Positions 20,891 through 32,462 of a stretch of 64,000 nt of DNA are shown here, piece by piece. Positions within the stretch are counted from its first letter, which is position 1. Every line of letters begins with the position of its first letter. Origin of the DNA: Macrothele yani (taxonomy: Eukaryota > Arthropoda > Arachnida > Araneae > Macrothelidae); the NCBI GenBank assembly GCA_039090855.1, contig CM077005.1, positions 75,450,607-75,514,606 on the forward strand, in the 5' to 3' direction. A program made the position numbers and the translations under genes. The notes under the pieces are model-generated. The model was not told the origin of the DNA and did no database searches. It saw only the letters and a program-made list of their open reading frames with translations.

Positions 20891-21452
20891 AACCATGTGT
20901 GCAATTCTGAACCTCGTGTATTTTTTAACAAATTAGTTTGTCTCTAGGTGGCACTAACATATTAGAATGTACCAAATGAACTCTACAGGATTTGAAATTC
21001 TGTTTTACTTCCAGCTTAACAAAAAAAACATCAAATCCCGAAAAGAGAACATTTTATTATGGCTTTTCCGCATTCCAGCTGTTGTGTTACATGTTGGACT
21101 AACATTTCTGTCCAAGAAATTTCCTGGTTCGTGCTTTTGAGCCTAATTGGGCTAAGCCCAGAATAATAAACGGACTAGGATATATAAAGAGCAATATGTA
21201 AAATATATACTGCCTGATATTTTTCTTATCAAGATACAAGGAAAAAATAAATTTCGGAAGATCAGAATTTATAAAAACTCTAACTGAAGGAATTGGAGTG
21301 CTCCTATGCTTTGCAGCCTGCTCTCGAAAAATAATTTGAGTTACTAAATATAAGCCCATGTGGAATTTCTTTTTCTATTCTTAAAGTTTAGGTCACAGTG
21401 AATTTACCCAAAATCTGGTAGCCCTAAATTTTTCCGATTAATAAAACTAAGA
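20891..21452. other. No recognisable feature
   Basis: AT-rich. No repeat family or coding domain recognised. Confidence 0.45.
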
Positions 21453-22299
21453 AGTTAGTAAAATCATGCAATGCATTGATTATGATACGCTTTCCAACAT
21501 ACCAGAAATTATTACTCAAGTTATGTGGATAATGACAGTGGAATAAATCTCGCTCCTGTGTCCTGACCTTTGACCCCATTTCAATGATATTCAACAGAAC
21601 CAGTTCAGTATACCTCAGGAATAGCATAATAAAGGTTTGTCGCAACAGAAGCAGTTTTACGCAAGTTATGAGAATAATGGCTGTGGAATAAATCTTGCTT
21701 TTGTGCAATGACCTTTGGCCCCATTTCGTTGATATTCAACAGAACCGGTTCACTATAACTCCGGAACAACATGATAACGTTTTGTCGCAATCGAAGCATT
21801 TTTAGCTAAGTTATGATGAACAAGGGCAATGGAATTAATCCCACTCCAGTATCCTGACCTTTAATACCATTTCGCCCATTTTCGATAGGGTTCATGCCAA
21901 GGTGGTTCCCGACCACATACTAAAATTTCATTAAACTCGAACCATATGTACGCATGTTATGACACATAAAGGACATGGAATGGATCCCACTTTTATGTCC
22001 TGAACAATGACTTCATTCAGCCCATTTTCAATAGGGATCGTCCCCAGCTGGTTCCCTACCTCATACTAAAACTTCATCGAAATCGAACCATTTTTACGCA
22101 CGTTATGCCTCATAAAGGCAATGGAATAAATCCAGCACTTATGTCCTGCCTGACCTTTGACCCCATTTCACCCATTTTCAATAGGGCTCGAGCCCAGGTG
22201 GTTCCCTACCAGGAAACGGTAGGTTAACGACTTTCATCAAATTTCTTAGAGCCGTATTCAAAATAAAATGTACATACATACATACAAGAATTGCTACTT
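21453..22299 (+). repeat. Family A minisatellite array (composite copy 3, first part)
   Basis: Head motif (gttagtaaaatcatgcaatg) at 21453, then ~145-bp units. The usual cgtgacgtaatgag spacer is absent; the units run directly into the aaacggtaggttaacgac segment that leads to MITE F. Confidence 0.83.
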
Positions 22300-22709
22300 T
22301 AAGGTGGACGTCAAGTAATTTTGCTTCCCATACTCCCAATGGAAAAACTTTTGTACACATTTTCTTCACAATTAATGCGTTCCCAAGAATGAAAATTTGA
22401 ACATCGATTGAAATTGTTTCATTTTATAACCTGGAATACGTAATATTTTCTAAACCATAATCGTAAAAATATTTTCTATACCATAACCGTAATTATGCAG
22501 TCCAACATTTATTTGTCCACTGACGTCACCACCAAAGGAAAGGTTATTGTTTTTTAATATAATTATGCTTATGTTTTAGAAAATGTTAAGTGTTCCAAGT
22601 TATAGTATGAAGTTATTTTAATCGATGTTCCAATTTCCATCTTTGGAAATGTGTACAAAAGGTTTTCTATTGGAAATATAAGAAGCAAAATTACTTGACG
22701 TACACCTTA
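22300..22709. mobile_element. Inverted-repeat MITE, family F, copy 3
   Basis: taaggtggacgtcaagtaat at the left and ttacttgacgtacacctta at the right. It is the shortest F copy (410 bp); the left-arm inner block is present once, and a small duplication (taaaccataa-cgtaa) lies near 22452-22490. Confidence 0.82.
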
Positions 22710-23211
22710 ATAGTGTGGAATAAGGGCGATGGAATGGATCCCGATCCTATGTCCTGACCTTTAACTCCATTTGTCCCATTTTCAATATGGTCCCTCTCCA
22801 AGTAGTCCCCTTCCACATACTAAAATTTCATCGAAATCGAACCATTTTTACGCACCTTATGACGCACAAGGGCAGTGGAATGCATCCCGCTCCTATGTCC
22901 TGACCTATGACTCCACTTCACCCATTTTCAATAGGGTTCGTCCCCAGGTGGTCACCTACCATATACTAAAATGTCATTGAAGTCGAGCCATATTTACGCA
23001 AGTTATGACGCATAAGGGCAATTGAATGGATCACGCTCTTATGGCGTGACCTTTGACCTTACTTCACATATTTTCAATAGGGTTCGTCCCCTGGTTGTCT
23101 CCTACTACATAATAAAATTTCATCGAAATCAAACCATTTTTACGTGAGTTATCGTGCAGACAGGCGGACGGACAGACGAACGGAAAAAGCTGGAGCATAT
23201 GCGCTTCTTCA
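22710..23211 (+). repeat. Family A array (copy 3, second part), interrupted by a LINE
   Basis: Three ~145-bp units, then the terminus cggacggacagacgaacgg and catatgcgcttcttca. The last bases of the family terminus (acttacggttggaaagcgta) are found 6.3 kb away at 29542-29562, beyond the LINE. Confidence 0.85.
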
Positions 23212-23737
23212 GTTCAACAAATTTTTAATAACAAGGTTGGGTTCAGGAGGCGAACATGGGCGTCCTGATACATATATTGTACGGTAAAATATACAAACTC
23301 TAAAATTCTACGTACATTATATACAGCACGATGTATTGATTCACAAAGGAGCCTCGTGCTAAGAGGTACAGGCATTTTGAACAAGAAGAATAGGAGAGAT
23401 TGTCGAAACATTTCGTCTCGAAGCATAAGTATATTATACTGCTGACAAATAACAGAATAAGAATATTATAATGAAGCACTGTGCAAAAGGAGAACTGTAG
23501 ATGACAAAGTACACAAGGTAAAACCTAAGGCTAACGGAATTACGATGTCTTAGTACTAGTAGAAAAAATGATAACAAAGAGAAAGAAAACAAGTAAAACT
23601 ATATGCATTTGTACAGTATGGTGCATATTATATTGACATTTGTTAGAAGATATAAGCTTTATGTGAAGTTTGACTACGAAAACCAATTGTGAGCATGCAC
23701 GTTGAACTGAAGTTCAACAGAGCTAGGAGCAACGAGG
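23212..23737 (-). other. LINE 3' UTR
   Basis: Sequence between the ORF2 stop and the inferred insertion point. No coding content recognised. No long poly(A) is visible at the junction; the 3' end reads ttattaaaaatttgttgaac on the minus strand. Confidence 0.6.
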
Positions 23738-26700
23738 TTATAAACTACCGACAGTCAGTTGCAACGTCGCTGGCATGCCGGCGAACCAGGAAGCGTCCGG
23801 AGACCAGGTGGGACGGAAATGTTGTTCTCTCTGTTGGGCAACGGCCATAAGGTTCTCTAGACGAAGTCTTGAGAGGAGACGCTCCCGAAAGTGGCACAGT
23901 AGTTCCACAGAAGCTTGGTGGATGGTATAAGGAGATGAGATATCTCGGCAGCGCTGATGAAATACGTAGATGACGTGTTTCACCAGGATGAAAATATATG
24001 AGCATATGGGTGGAAGCTTGACTGGCGGAGAGACCTGCAGTAGGAGTGTCTTATAGGCATCGAAAGGAAGAACAGTTGTGGTTGAAAGTTGAGCAACGGA
24101 AAATGCAAGATGGAGTAGTGGAAGGAGGATGACACAATGTAGATAAACGTGAGAGACATCAGCTTCTTGAGTACAGAACGGGCAAAGAGGTGAGTCAAGA
24201 ATGGTCGTGCGGTGGATGATGGATGGAACGGGAAGACGGCGGTGGAGAAAAAGCCAGTGAGTGTTTATTTCAAGAGGAGCTGAAAGAGGAGAAAGGGTGG
24301 CAGACCAGACAGCGGTGAGAGAGGATTAAGAGACATCAGGGATGTGAAGGGGAGAAGGAGAGTGGGATTTTAAAAGTAACCGATAGAGAACTGAGGTTGA
24401 AAGAGAGGAGAGTGGAAGTGTAGATCTGCCGACTGAGATAAAGAAAGGAAGGGGAAGGGAGGCGGAAGGAACAAAGGTTAGGCCGGTGGGGGTTGCGAGA
24501 TGAGGGAACTTAGCAATGATAGTAGAGAGTAAGGAGTCATAGACAGAGCGAGAGGAGGGTGAAAGAAGAACAGTTGGGGGAGGCTAACGTAGGGTCGCCA
24601 GGACAGATCTAAGGTTACAAGGTCTTTGTCGGTTACAACACCGACTCGGAGCCAAGAAGGATAAGCGAAGCAAGAAAGATGAGGGGGTGAAGAAGAGAGG
24701 AGAAGAACAGGGGTTCGGCAAGGAGTTCAGTGGTGGAATCGGGTGGGGATCGTGTGAGCGGGAGAGATCGGAGAAAGGTAAGAGTCTCCCGTAAGGCAGG
24801 AGGAAGGCGAGAGTGATTGGTAGTTCGGAGGTCCATTAGAATGAAGGAAATGAAAGTGAAATTAGTGTTGTTCGAAGAGGTGATGACATTCCTTGCGGTA
24901 ACGGCGTCGGCAACAGGTGAAGTATGAAGACGGAGGAACGAAGTAATCCGGAGAGATTGATAGTACAGTCGTGCATCAATTAGTCCAATGCCACCTTGGT
25001 CAGGAGGAAGGCTGAGCTTGGGGGCACTGAGCCAGTGGTGTCCGGTCCAGATAACTGAGGTGAAGGAGCGAGTGATATAATTGAGACGAAGAAGTGGGGA
25101 TTTAGTAGCAAGCCAGGAATGTGTGCACATGGAGAAAAGATAGGTTTGCGCAAGACGTGAACGTTGAAAATATGAAGTACAGAACTGCGCTTTTCACCAA
25201 AACGCAGTTGATCGATGAAGACGTGGCTAAATGGTATTCCACGTTGTGCTGGAGGCTTCACCTGGGACGCCAAGATGTAAGCCAAGGAAACGTTGAGAGG
25301 CTGACGACCAGTGCGCTCCCCATGGTGAATCCAAGCGGTCAACCCATGAGCCGCACCACAGGCCTGTGCTTTTGGTTGTATTAATCGCAGCTCCGGAGTA
25401 GGAGGCGTAATCGGCGAAAAGACTTTGGAGCAAAGAGAACTGTAAATCCAGGCGTATACAGAAGGTAACGTCGTCTGCATACGCCACGGAATCGGTGACA
25501 TGGTGTCTCGTGCGGGCGATGAGTGGTGGAAAGGAAGCTTGAAAGGAGTGTTGAACGGAGCGGAGAAAAGGTTCTAAGGCTATGGCAAATAGTTGACCGG
25601 ATAGTGGGCAGCCTTGCCTCACTCCACGGCGGAAGAGGATTGGTGTTGTAAGACAGGTGGGCAACTTGACCTGGAAACTTGCGTCCTGGTAGAGGGAGGT
25701 GAGGAGAGAAATAAACGGAGGCGGAAATCCAAATCGAAGAAGTGTGGCATAGAGATAAGTGTGGGATATATTATCAAGAGAGGAGGGCGAGTGGTTCAGA
25801 GCGGGAGCACGCATGGTGAATTAGATCAGTCAGGAGATGGATGTTGTGAGATAGGGAACTGCCGGGAACTGTGTAAGTCTGGTTAGGGGAGAGGATGTGA
25901 GTGAGGATGGGATATAGTCGCTGTGAAAGAAGCTTGGTATAAAGTTTGTAGTCGAGATTAAGTACGGAAATTGGGCGCCAATTCACCAAGTCAAGGAGAT
26001 CACCTTTCTTGGGGAAAAGGACAACGTATGCCGCTGTGAATCCCCCCCCCCCGGGAGAGCAGAGTAAGTAAAGGCAGCAGAGAAAGCGGATAGGAGAAAC
26101 GGAAGAAGAAGAAGCAGAAAAGTTTTATAAAAGCTAAAGTTTAGGCCGTCCGGACCCAGAGCGGCACTAGAATTCATAGAAAAGAATGTAGTGTTTAGTT
26201 CAGAGGGCGTGGGGGAAAGGAGAGGAGAAGAAGCGAGATGGGGGGGGGGGGGGGGCTGAGGTTGATTAGAAAGGAGAGAATCCATTGCTGCAGAGGATAG
26301 TTGAGAAGTTTCACAAAACGTAATTGAACAAAGCGCAATCGGCTCATCTGATACCTCTCCAAAAGAAAGGCGTAGATGATGAAGTATGGTCGAAGCTCCT
26401 CGGGTGTTTCCACCGACGTCAGGAACTCATAGTTGTGAGCATCCGGCGTCAGGTATTGCAAACGAAGTCGGCGGAGAGCTTGTTGCGCCACAGGAGTGAG
26501 AAGAGACCGAAGCTGTTCTTGAAAGGAGGAGAAGAAAGGATCACTGAGACTGAGCATGGATAGCATTGAACGAAAATGGTCTAGGCGCATGTTCTGGAGT
26601 GTCTTTAATTGGAATGAGTAGTTTTGGACATGCAGAACGAGCTGTTGCTTGATCTTCATCCACGAATTTAATCCGCAGATTGCAGATTGAAGCTGCGGTC

Positions 26701-27545
26701 GTCTGTCAATCAGGAATGACCGGACCGAAGAGCAGAATACCGGGTCGGAGAGAAGTGCATCATCAAATATCCACGGGCGTATTTTCCTGGGTTTGAATGG
26801 TGCAGTATGGACTATGATGGCAATGGCTTAGTGGTCAGATGAGGCCGTGGGATGCATACTCGATTCTGTCACGGCAGGGAGTAGAGTACTGAAGGCATAA
26901 AACCTGTCAAGGCGGGCTAAGAAAGGATTTTGCGCATAAGAGATGCGCCAAGTGTAATTAGTCGACCATGGATGAATATGCCGATGTACATCATGAAGAG
27001 CGTTGTTTGTGACAATTGTCTGGAGCAGGTTCGCCAGGGCATGGCGGCGCTCTCTATTGGTAGCAGACCTATCCAGAAGAGGATCCAGGGCACAGTTATA
27101 ATTCCCACTAACGAGAACATGGTCTGACGGTGGAATACGTTCTAGTTATCTGCAAAGACGTGTGAAGAGAATTGATAAATGAGTTGTAGTGCTTGGAATA
27201 TAGATATTGAATAAATGGTATCTGGAACACGAGATGGTAAAGAATGCATGCTGTAAGATATATCGACAAATATTTCGCACAGAAAGGGATGTGATAATAG
27301 AATTGAGAGTATGACTAATGCCGATGGCAAGGCCTCTATGAGATGTTAGTCCATTGCCGGGATGAAACACAATTTTCCACTGGCGCCATCGAGAATAGAT
27401 CGTAGTTGGTTTGCAATTTGTCTCTTGAAGGAGGAGAATATCAGCCCCCAACGGGTTGAGGTCTTCATATGCCAGAGAGTTGCTGAGGGGGGAGCGAATC
27501 CCCTGCAATTAAGTGACACGATCTTGAATTGTGGGGTTCCTTGCC
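23738..27545 (-). pseudogene. LINE ORF2: APE endonuclease and reverse transcriptase
   Basis: Endonuclease start FKIVSLNCRG near 27520, then ADILLLQETN near 27435, a degenerate GNYNCALDPLLDRS near 27100, LDRFYAF near 26910 and SSDHYAI near 26840. RT begins with SAALGPDGLNFSFYK near 26150, then NWRPISVLNLDYKLYTKLLS near 25980, GVRQGCPLSGQLFAIALEPF near 25620-25570 and AYADDVTF with the catalytic YADD at about 25481-25470. After the RT come LPPDQGGIGLIDARLYYQSL near 25010-24955 and a C-terminal zinc knuckle LCPFCTQEADVSHVYLHC near 24195-24140. It ends at VGSL-stop, 23738. At least five frame changes occur, two of them at homopolymer tracts. Confidence 0.85.
26042..26255. repeat. Poly-C and poly-G tracts inside LINE ORF2
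   Basis: A run of C at about 26042-26053 and a run of 16 G at about 26240-26255. On the coding strand the second run encodes prolines. Each lies where ORF2 changes frame. Confidence 0.85.
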
Positions 27546-28113
27546 TCTAGCTGAAAATCTTTCAGAGCTGGAGGAAAAGACTTGAGACGATTATAGAAGA
27601 TTTGTGCGCACGGATGGGTGGGAACATTCGGACGGCAGAAATGCGACACATTGAAGATCTGCTCCGGCACAAGTTGGCGATGCGATGGATTCTTGACTGC
27701 TAAGGCACGTGCTTTTGCGTAGCTTGTCGGATTCGTTAAGTATGTATGGAGATCAATGTATGAGAGTGGTACGGGAGGTATATTGGCTGTCTGGAGAAAT
27801 GCACCGAACTCTTCGGCCGTGGGAAAGGAGACTTCGGCTGGCGAGGGGTGTCATGGAGAACTGCTGGACAGGGAGGTTGAACGAGGTGAAGTAGAGTTTT
27901 GCTTCTTCGCTACTCGCCTGCTGCTGCCAGAGCCGCGGCGCTTCAGTGGAATCTCGGTCGTCTTATCCTCACACTGTGTCTCTGGAGCAACGGACTCCAC
28001 ATCAGCTGTTTTGGAGGTTCCAGTGGTAATAGCTGATTGTGAACCCTCTGAAAGTGACTCAGTGGTGGAGCGACAACGTTGCGGGACTGAGGAGGCAATT
28101 GTAGAAAAGTCCT

Positions 28114-29307
28114 CTAGTGAAAAAGAGGAAGCGACTGTGGGAGCGTTGCGTTGACCAACGTCTGTAAGCGAACTTTTTCATCATATCTTGGCTCCGAGGC
28201 CTGTTGCGCTGAAGTAGATGGTGTGGCACCGTTCAAGGTAGGAACAGTACCTGTAGGATCGCCAATCGGAGTCGGTGGAACTTGATGTGGGCAGTGCACG
28301 CGAAGCTGGTTTTCGCCATGGCAAAGCGTGCAGTGCAAGGAGGTAATGACGTCGATTCTCCGACGTTGCTGGCCACACCGTACGGTTAGGATCTTCGGGC
28401 ACGCAAGCAGATGATCGTCCGACGGAAATATGACACAGGCACTTCGACGAAACCCTGCAATGGATTTGTCATCGGGATCTTTGGGCGCCGCCGAAAGAGT
28501 CGTTATTGGTCCAATCACTCGGGCAAATTTGCTGAGTAAAGTGCATAGAGCGACATCTGAGACTTCAGGCGGGACTGGGTGGAAAGTGACCTGGATAGGT
28601 CGCTGCGCCACAGGTTCAGCCAGAAGATGCACATCTTTGATGGATAAGCCATCAGTCATTACAAGGTCTGCATGTTGTTTACGGGCAAAATACACTAATA
28701 CGGCCCGTGGCTTTCGAGCCATATGAGTGATATAAGCTCCTGTAGGAAGCATCTTCTTTAGGGCAATACTATATTCCTTGAGTTTCGTGTCTGGTAATGC
28801 ATCATAACAGACGCCGAAATCCATTGTGTTGAAAAATTGTTTCCCGGCTGGGGAATCCTCTGGGATATCGATGGTGGCAGAACTACCCTCAACACTGACG
28901 TAAGAGTCAGGAAAAACTGGAGCAATAAACTTGGAAGGAACTCTCACTCCGGAGGACACTTTGGAGTAAGTGAGAGAAGCAGGGTTGGCAGGGGGAAAGT
29001 GTGACACAGTGCTGATTGCTCGTAGTGGCTTAGTAAACTGAGTTTAGCCAGTGGAAGGCAACGCAACCGTGCAATCGGTCACATCCATAGATTCGGCAAA
29101 TGAACCCGGGACGTGCGTCAAGGTGGCGTCACTCTCCTGGGGAGGGATATCAGCTTGAGCCTTTGCAGAGCAGTCGCGCGACGCATCTTGTATGCGTATG
29201 ACGTCTCTGACGTGCATAAATGCTCATTGGTCTCCTGAGAGTGAGGAGGAGGTTGAATGAGCATCACTGATGTGGGTGTGGACATCACCCTTCTCAGTGC
29301 CCGCCAT
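28114..29307 (-). pseudogene. LINE ORF1 nucleic-acid-binding protein
   Basis: ATG at 29307 gives MAGTEKGDVHTHISDAHST, then two in-frame stops (TGA after LSGDQ, TAA after ALPSTG) in the first 100 codons. From there the frame is open to 28114. The core contains FFNTMDFGVCYDALPDTKLK, RKPRAVLVYFARKQHAD, PIQVTFHPVPPEVSD and then CTLCHGENQLRVHCP, a degenerate CCHC zinc knuckle. This layout is that of the ORF1 of L1/Tx1-type LINEs, which binds RNA and acts as a chaperone. The two stops show decay, unless the protein starts later. Confidence 0.72.
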
Positions 29308-29532
29308 TGTAAATGGCGAGGACTAAATTAACGATCGATCAGCTTGATCGAAAATAATAAAACGCTGAATGAAAACAAAATATGCAACTCACGGTCTTGG
29401 GAGCTGAGCTAAAAGAAAGTACATATCTTCTTCTTGAAGGGCAACACAAAAATAGGAACAAACACTGACTATACACTTCCAAAACTGGGCACAAACACAG
29501 AGCTCAAAACGAACGTGACTATATCGGTTATA

Positions 29533-29565
29533 CGCTTCTTCAACTTACGGTTGGAAAGCGTAAAA
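29533..29565 (+). repeat. Displaced terminus of family A composite 3
   Basis: cgcttcttcaacttacggtt and ggaaagcgtaaaaaag: the last ~30 bp of the family A element, separated from the rest by the LINE. Confidence 0.9.
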
Positions 29566-29876
29566 AAGAAAGAAATGATCGACATTAAGAAAAAAATAGT
29601 TAAAAAAAAAAAAATCAACATGATATTTTGTTATACATTAGTGCCACACACAAAGACATTAGTACGGGATTTTTCTGAATAAATCTTTGAAAAGGAAAGT
29701 ACAGTTCTCCTAAATACTAACTGTTGTACTATGTACAATATCCAATTCTCCTGAATACTAACTGTCCTATGTTCAATCGCTATATATATTATAAAACATA
29801 CGTCCAATAAGACCATATAACTGACGTAACAGTAGTGGGATAAAAGTATCAAGTGCATGCCAGAAGACAATGATCC
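29566..29876. other. No gene; short direct duplication
   Basis: AT-rich. ttctcctaaatactaactgt near 29707 recurs with one change (ttctcctgaatactaactgt) near 29745. Nothing else is recognised. Confidence 0.5.
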
Positions 29877-30670
29877 TTGGCAAATCAGCGAACAGCTGTA
29901 AACAGGTTTATACCGGTTCCGAAAGGCGGCAGACGGGCATTAAAGATGTCATTGCAAGCGTTCTCTTCCCATTTCATTTTACCCATGGAAGAGGAGACAG
30001 TAAAAATCCGTTTTTGGTGGAAACTTGTTAAATCAGCTACTGAAACTTATAAAAACTTAAAAGAAGCGTATACAGACACAGCTTTATCCTGCAGCAGGGG
30101 TTTTGATCGGTATGCACGGTTTCATGATCGGGGAGAAGCCTTTGATGATGATCCGAGATCTGGGTCCCTCCAGTGTGCGGACAGGAAAGAAGATCCAAGA
30201 AGTGAGGAATCGTTAAAGAAAGATCGCCGAATTACAATGAGACATTTGGTTGAATCTGTGGGTATCAGTAAGTCTATCTGTCATGAGATTTTTCGCAAGG
30301 ATAAGGGAAAACAAAAACTTTTTGCCAGGTTGGTACCCCGCATTCTGAATGATGGCCGAAAGGAGGCTCGTTCATTGATCTTTTCCACTCTGCTGGGCAC
30401 TGAAGCTGAAGATTCTGAATTTTGTTCCAGAAATTTTGCAGGAGATAAAACATGGTGCCTGCAGTGTGATCCACAAACCTGAGAACAGTTCCTCAGGGTA
30501 AAACGAGCGCTAAAAGGACAGTACCTTGCAGACATTACATGTATCGAAGCAGCAGTGACAAAAGAACTTGCAGACATCCCGAAAAGTGCCTTCCAGAAAT
30601 GTTTTCAGGGTCTTCAAAAACGCTGGAAACTGTTTGTTGACTAAGAAGTGCGGTGTTTTGAAGGTGACCA
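29877..30670 (+). pseudogene. Mariner transposase with internal deletion
   Basis: One frame (29877-30482) holds a mariner N-terminus: first helix-turn-helix SATETYKNLKEAYTDTALSC, then GFDRYARFHDRGEAFDDDPR, second helix-turn-helix DRRITMRHLVESVGISKSIC, and KDKGKQKLFARLVPRIL, ending near the first catalytic block (GDKTWCLQCDPQT, where GDETW is usual). In the next frame, after 30490, comes the extreme C-terminus: VTKELADIPKSAFQKCFQGL and QKRWKLFVD. The segment with the second and third aspartates (about 120 residues) is missing. So it is a deletion derivative that keeps both ends of the protein. Confidence 0.8.
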
Positions 30671-31609
30671 GCATTAATTGTGAGTATGGTACTTTTTATA
30701 CTCTTTATTGCGTCAGATCTGGAACTTTTCGAACGTAGGTTGTAAATATACATATCGCAGAAAAGATATGTTTTCAACTTTCCGGCCCGTGAAATTTGAA
30801 TCAACCAAATAAAAAAGTGCTTGAATGAAAAAAGTTAATCACTTAATTATTTTCTACTTAACGACACAGTGTTTTCTCCTACAAATGAGAGTAATCGTTC
30901 CTTCTGTGGCATGCAAGAAGTGTAAATTTTCCCTTCTCCCGTGGTTTCCAAAGCAGACATTTCTTTATGATTGCCATCGACCGGGCGGCTGTCGAGAGTC
31001 ATAACATTTGAAAAGCGCCCCTGTTTGATTAATAGCGTGGGATCCATGGGAATGAATGTTGGTAATCCATCTTAATTTCCGTCCTAGGAGTGCACCGGAA
31101 ATATCACGCCGCACTTCTGAGACTTAAGAAGGGGGAAGAGAGCCACTAGTGGTTTCGAGGGCAGGACCAGGTTGTAAAAGAATATGTGGACAGAACTGAC
31201 TGCCACATAGAAGTTAATACGAGATGTTTGTTCGCTCGAGATGTAGGATACTCACACACGTTCAAACTCGTGCACAGAAGGTTTGAAAGTAACTCACCAA
31301 TTGTGGGGGCAGTAGAGCTCTGCTTCCCAGTTGATTAATTGATGACATAATGATATTTTGATCACACGACTGTCTTGTTCCCTTCATTTCTGTGTGTTCG
31401 AAATACATTTCCGTCTGTAATTCATTTAAACTATCAACCGGACATATCAAGTTTTCATTAATAGGGCCATATAATATCGGAACTGAAAGTGCAAACGTGA
31501 TCGATTAGTGATGCCTTCCAAATTCTGTCCTTTCAGTAAAACATCATTTCATCCCACAATTAATTCTGCTAGTGCTAAAACCATCTCTACAGTTCTTCTA
31601 CCAGAATTA
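30671..31609. other. No recognisable feature
   Basis: I see no domain, repeat family or RNA gene here. Confidence 0.45.
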
Positions 31610-31893
31610 CACTGTTAAAAAGGTTTGTGGTAGGTTGCACCAAAAAGTGCTGCTACACTACCTGCACAACATTCTGAGAAAAGATACACCATTGGGTGGT
31701 GCAAACAAAACCTAACAACATGGTGCAACCTCTCACCATAATCTGCTACAACCTTGTATCATGGCGTGGTGCAAAGTTGCACCATGTTCTTGGGTTTCGT
31801 TTGCACCGCACAATGGCGAATCTTTTGTCAGAAAGTGGTTCAGATGATGTAGCACTGTTTTTGGTGCAACCCACCACAAAAGTTTTAACAGTG
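31610..31893. mobile_element. Complete MITE with TA target duplication
   Basis: Ends are cactgttaaaaaggtttgtg and, inverted, cactgttaaaacttttgtgg; the repeat goes on through ggttgcaccaaaaa for about 45 bp. TA flanks both ends (31608-31609, 31894-31895). The inside is built of ggtgcaaac and gtttgcacc blocks that can pair. TA duplication and termini point to a Tc1/mariner-type mobiliser. A truncated relative is at 9169-9374. Confidence 0.88.
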
Positions 31894-32069
31894 TAGCCAA
31901 ACAAAGCTAAAGAAAACTGCACTACAATTTGTTTACTCTCGTACCTTGTTTTAAGAAAAAATTAAGACGGCACGACCTATGAATCTGTTTCTTTTACTCT
32001 GTTACACTGATCCTACTACATAAAACACGGGATATTGATGATCACAGGAACCACATCCTTCCATCTTCT

Positions 32070-32320
32070 TTTTTGTGTCGGGGGTTTAGCAACCACTGTG
32101 AGTAACTCGATGAACTATGGGCAATCGTCTCTCCCTAATTTAGAACCATTGCTTTCAGGGAAAAGACAGAGCCAATGCCGTAAGACAAACATGTAACATC
32201 CCTGCCTCACTAGGATTCGAAGCATGACCCGTCTCGAACGAATGATAAGGAGCCAGGGATCTGCACCATCGACCATCAGGAGGCCTTCAGAGATTAGACC
32301 ACTGCACCACCAGGGAGGCC
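32070..32320 (-). mobile_element. tRNA-derived SINE, diverged
   Basis: On the minus strand the element starts with a tRNA-like head (box A-like TGGTGCAGTGG) and later has ggtcatgcttcgaatcc where box B should be. The body is shared with the other copies (cttacggcattgg, ccctaaatt). The head has an internal duplication (gaccatca / ggaggcc) that lengthens this copy to ~250 bp. Confidence 0.75.
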
Positions 32321-32462
32321 TTCCGTCTTAATTTAGGTATTGGTACACACACTTCGCTTGAAGAACACAATGGATATGGGAAAAACAAAAGAATAAGCTA
32401 GATTCACGAGTGGCTGTAATAATTTATATCATATACACGTACCGAAAAGACTAAACGAAAAT

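Larger units (their letters stand above)
23212..29532 (-). mobile_element. Two-ORF non-LTR retrotransposon (L1/Tx1-like), near full length
   Basis: It is inserted in the family A terminus. cgcttcttca at 23202-23211 recurs at 29533-29542; including the preceding tat-g/a the duplication may be 14 bp with one mismatch. Order on the minus strand: 5' UTR, ORF1 (29307-28114), ORF2 with APE endonuclease and RT (about 27545-23738), 3' UTR. Several frameshifts and stops make it inactive. ORF1 with a zinc knuckle plus an APE endonuclease and a C-terminal CCHC fits the L1/Tx1 group better than RTE, but clade was not tested. Confidence 0.85.

Noticed and set aside
29200..29310. LINE ORF1 in-frame TGA as a second selenocysteine case
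   Set aside because: A TAA also interrupts the same frame, and no SECIS-like hairpin was seen downstream; decay is the better explanation.
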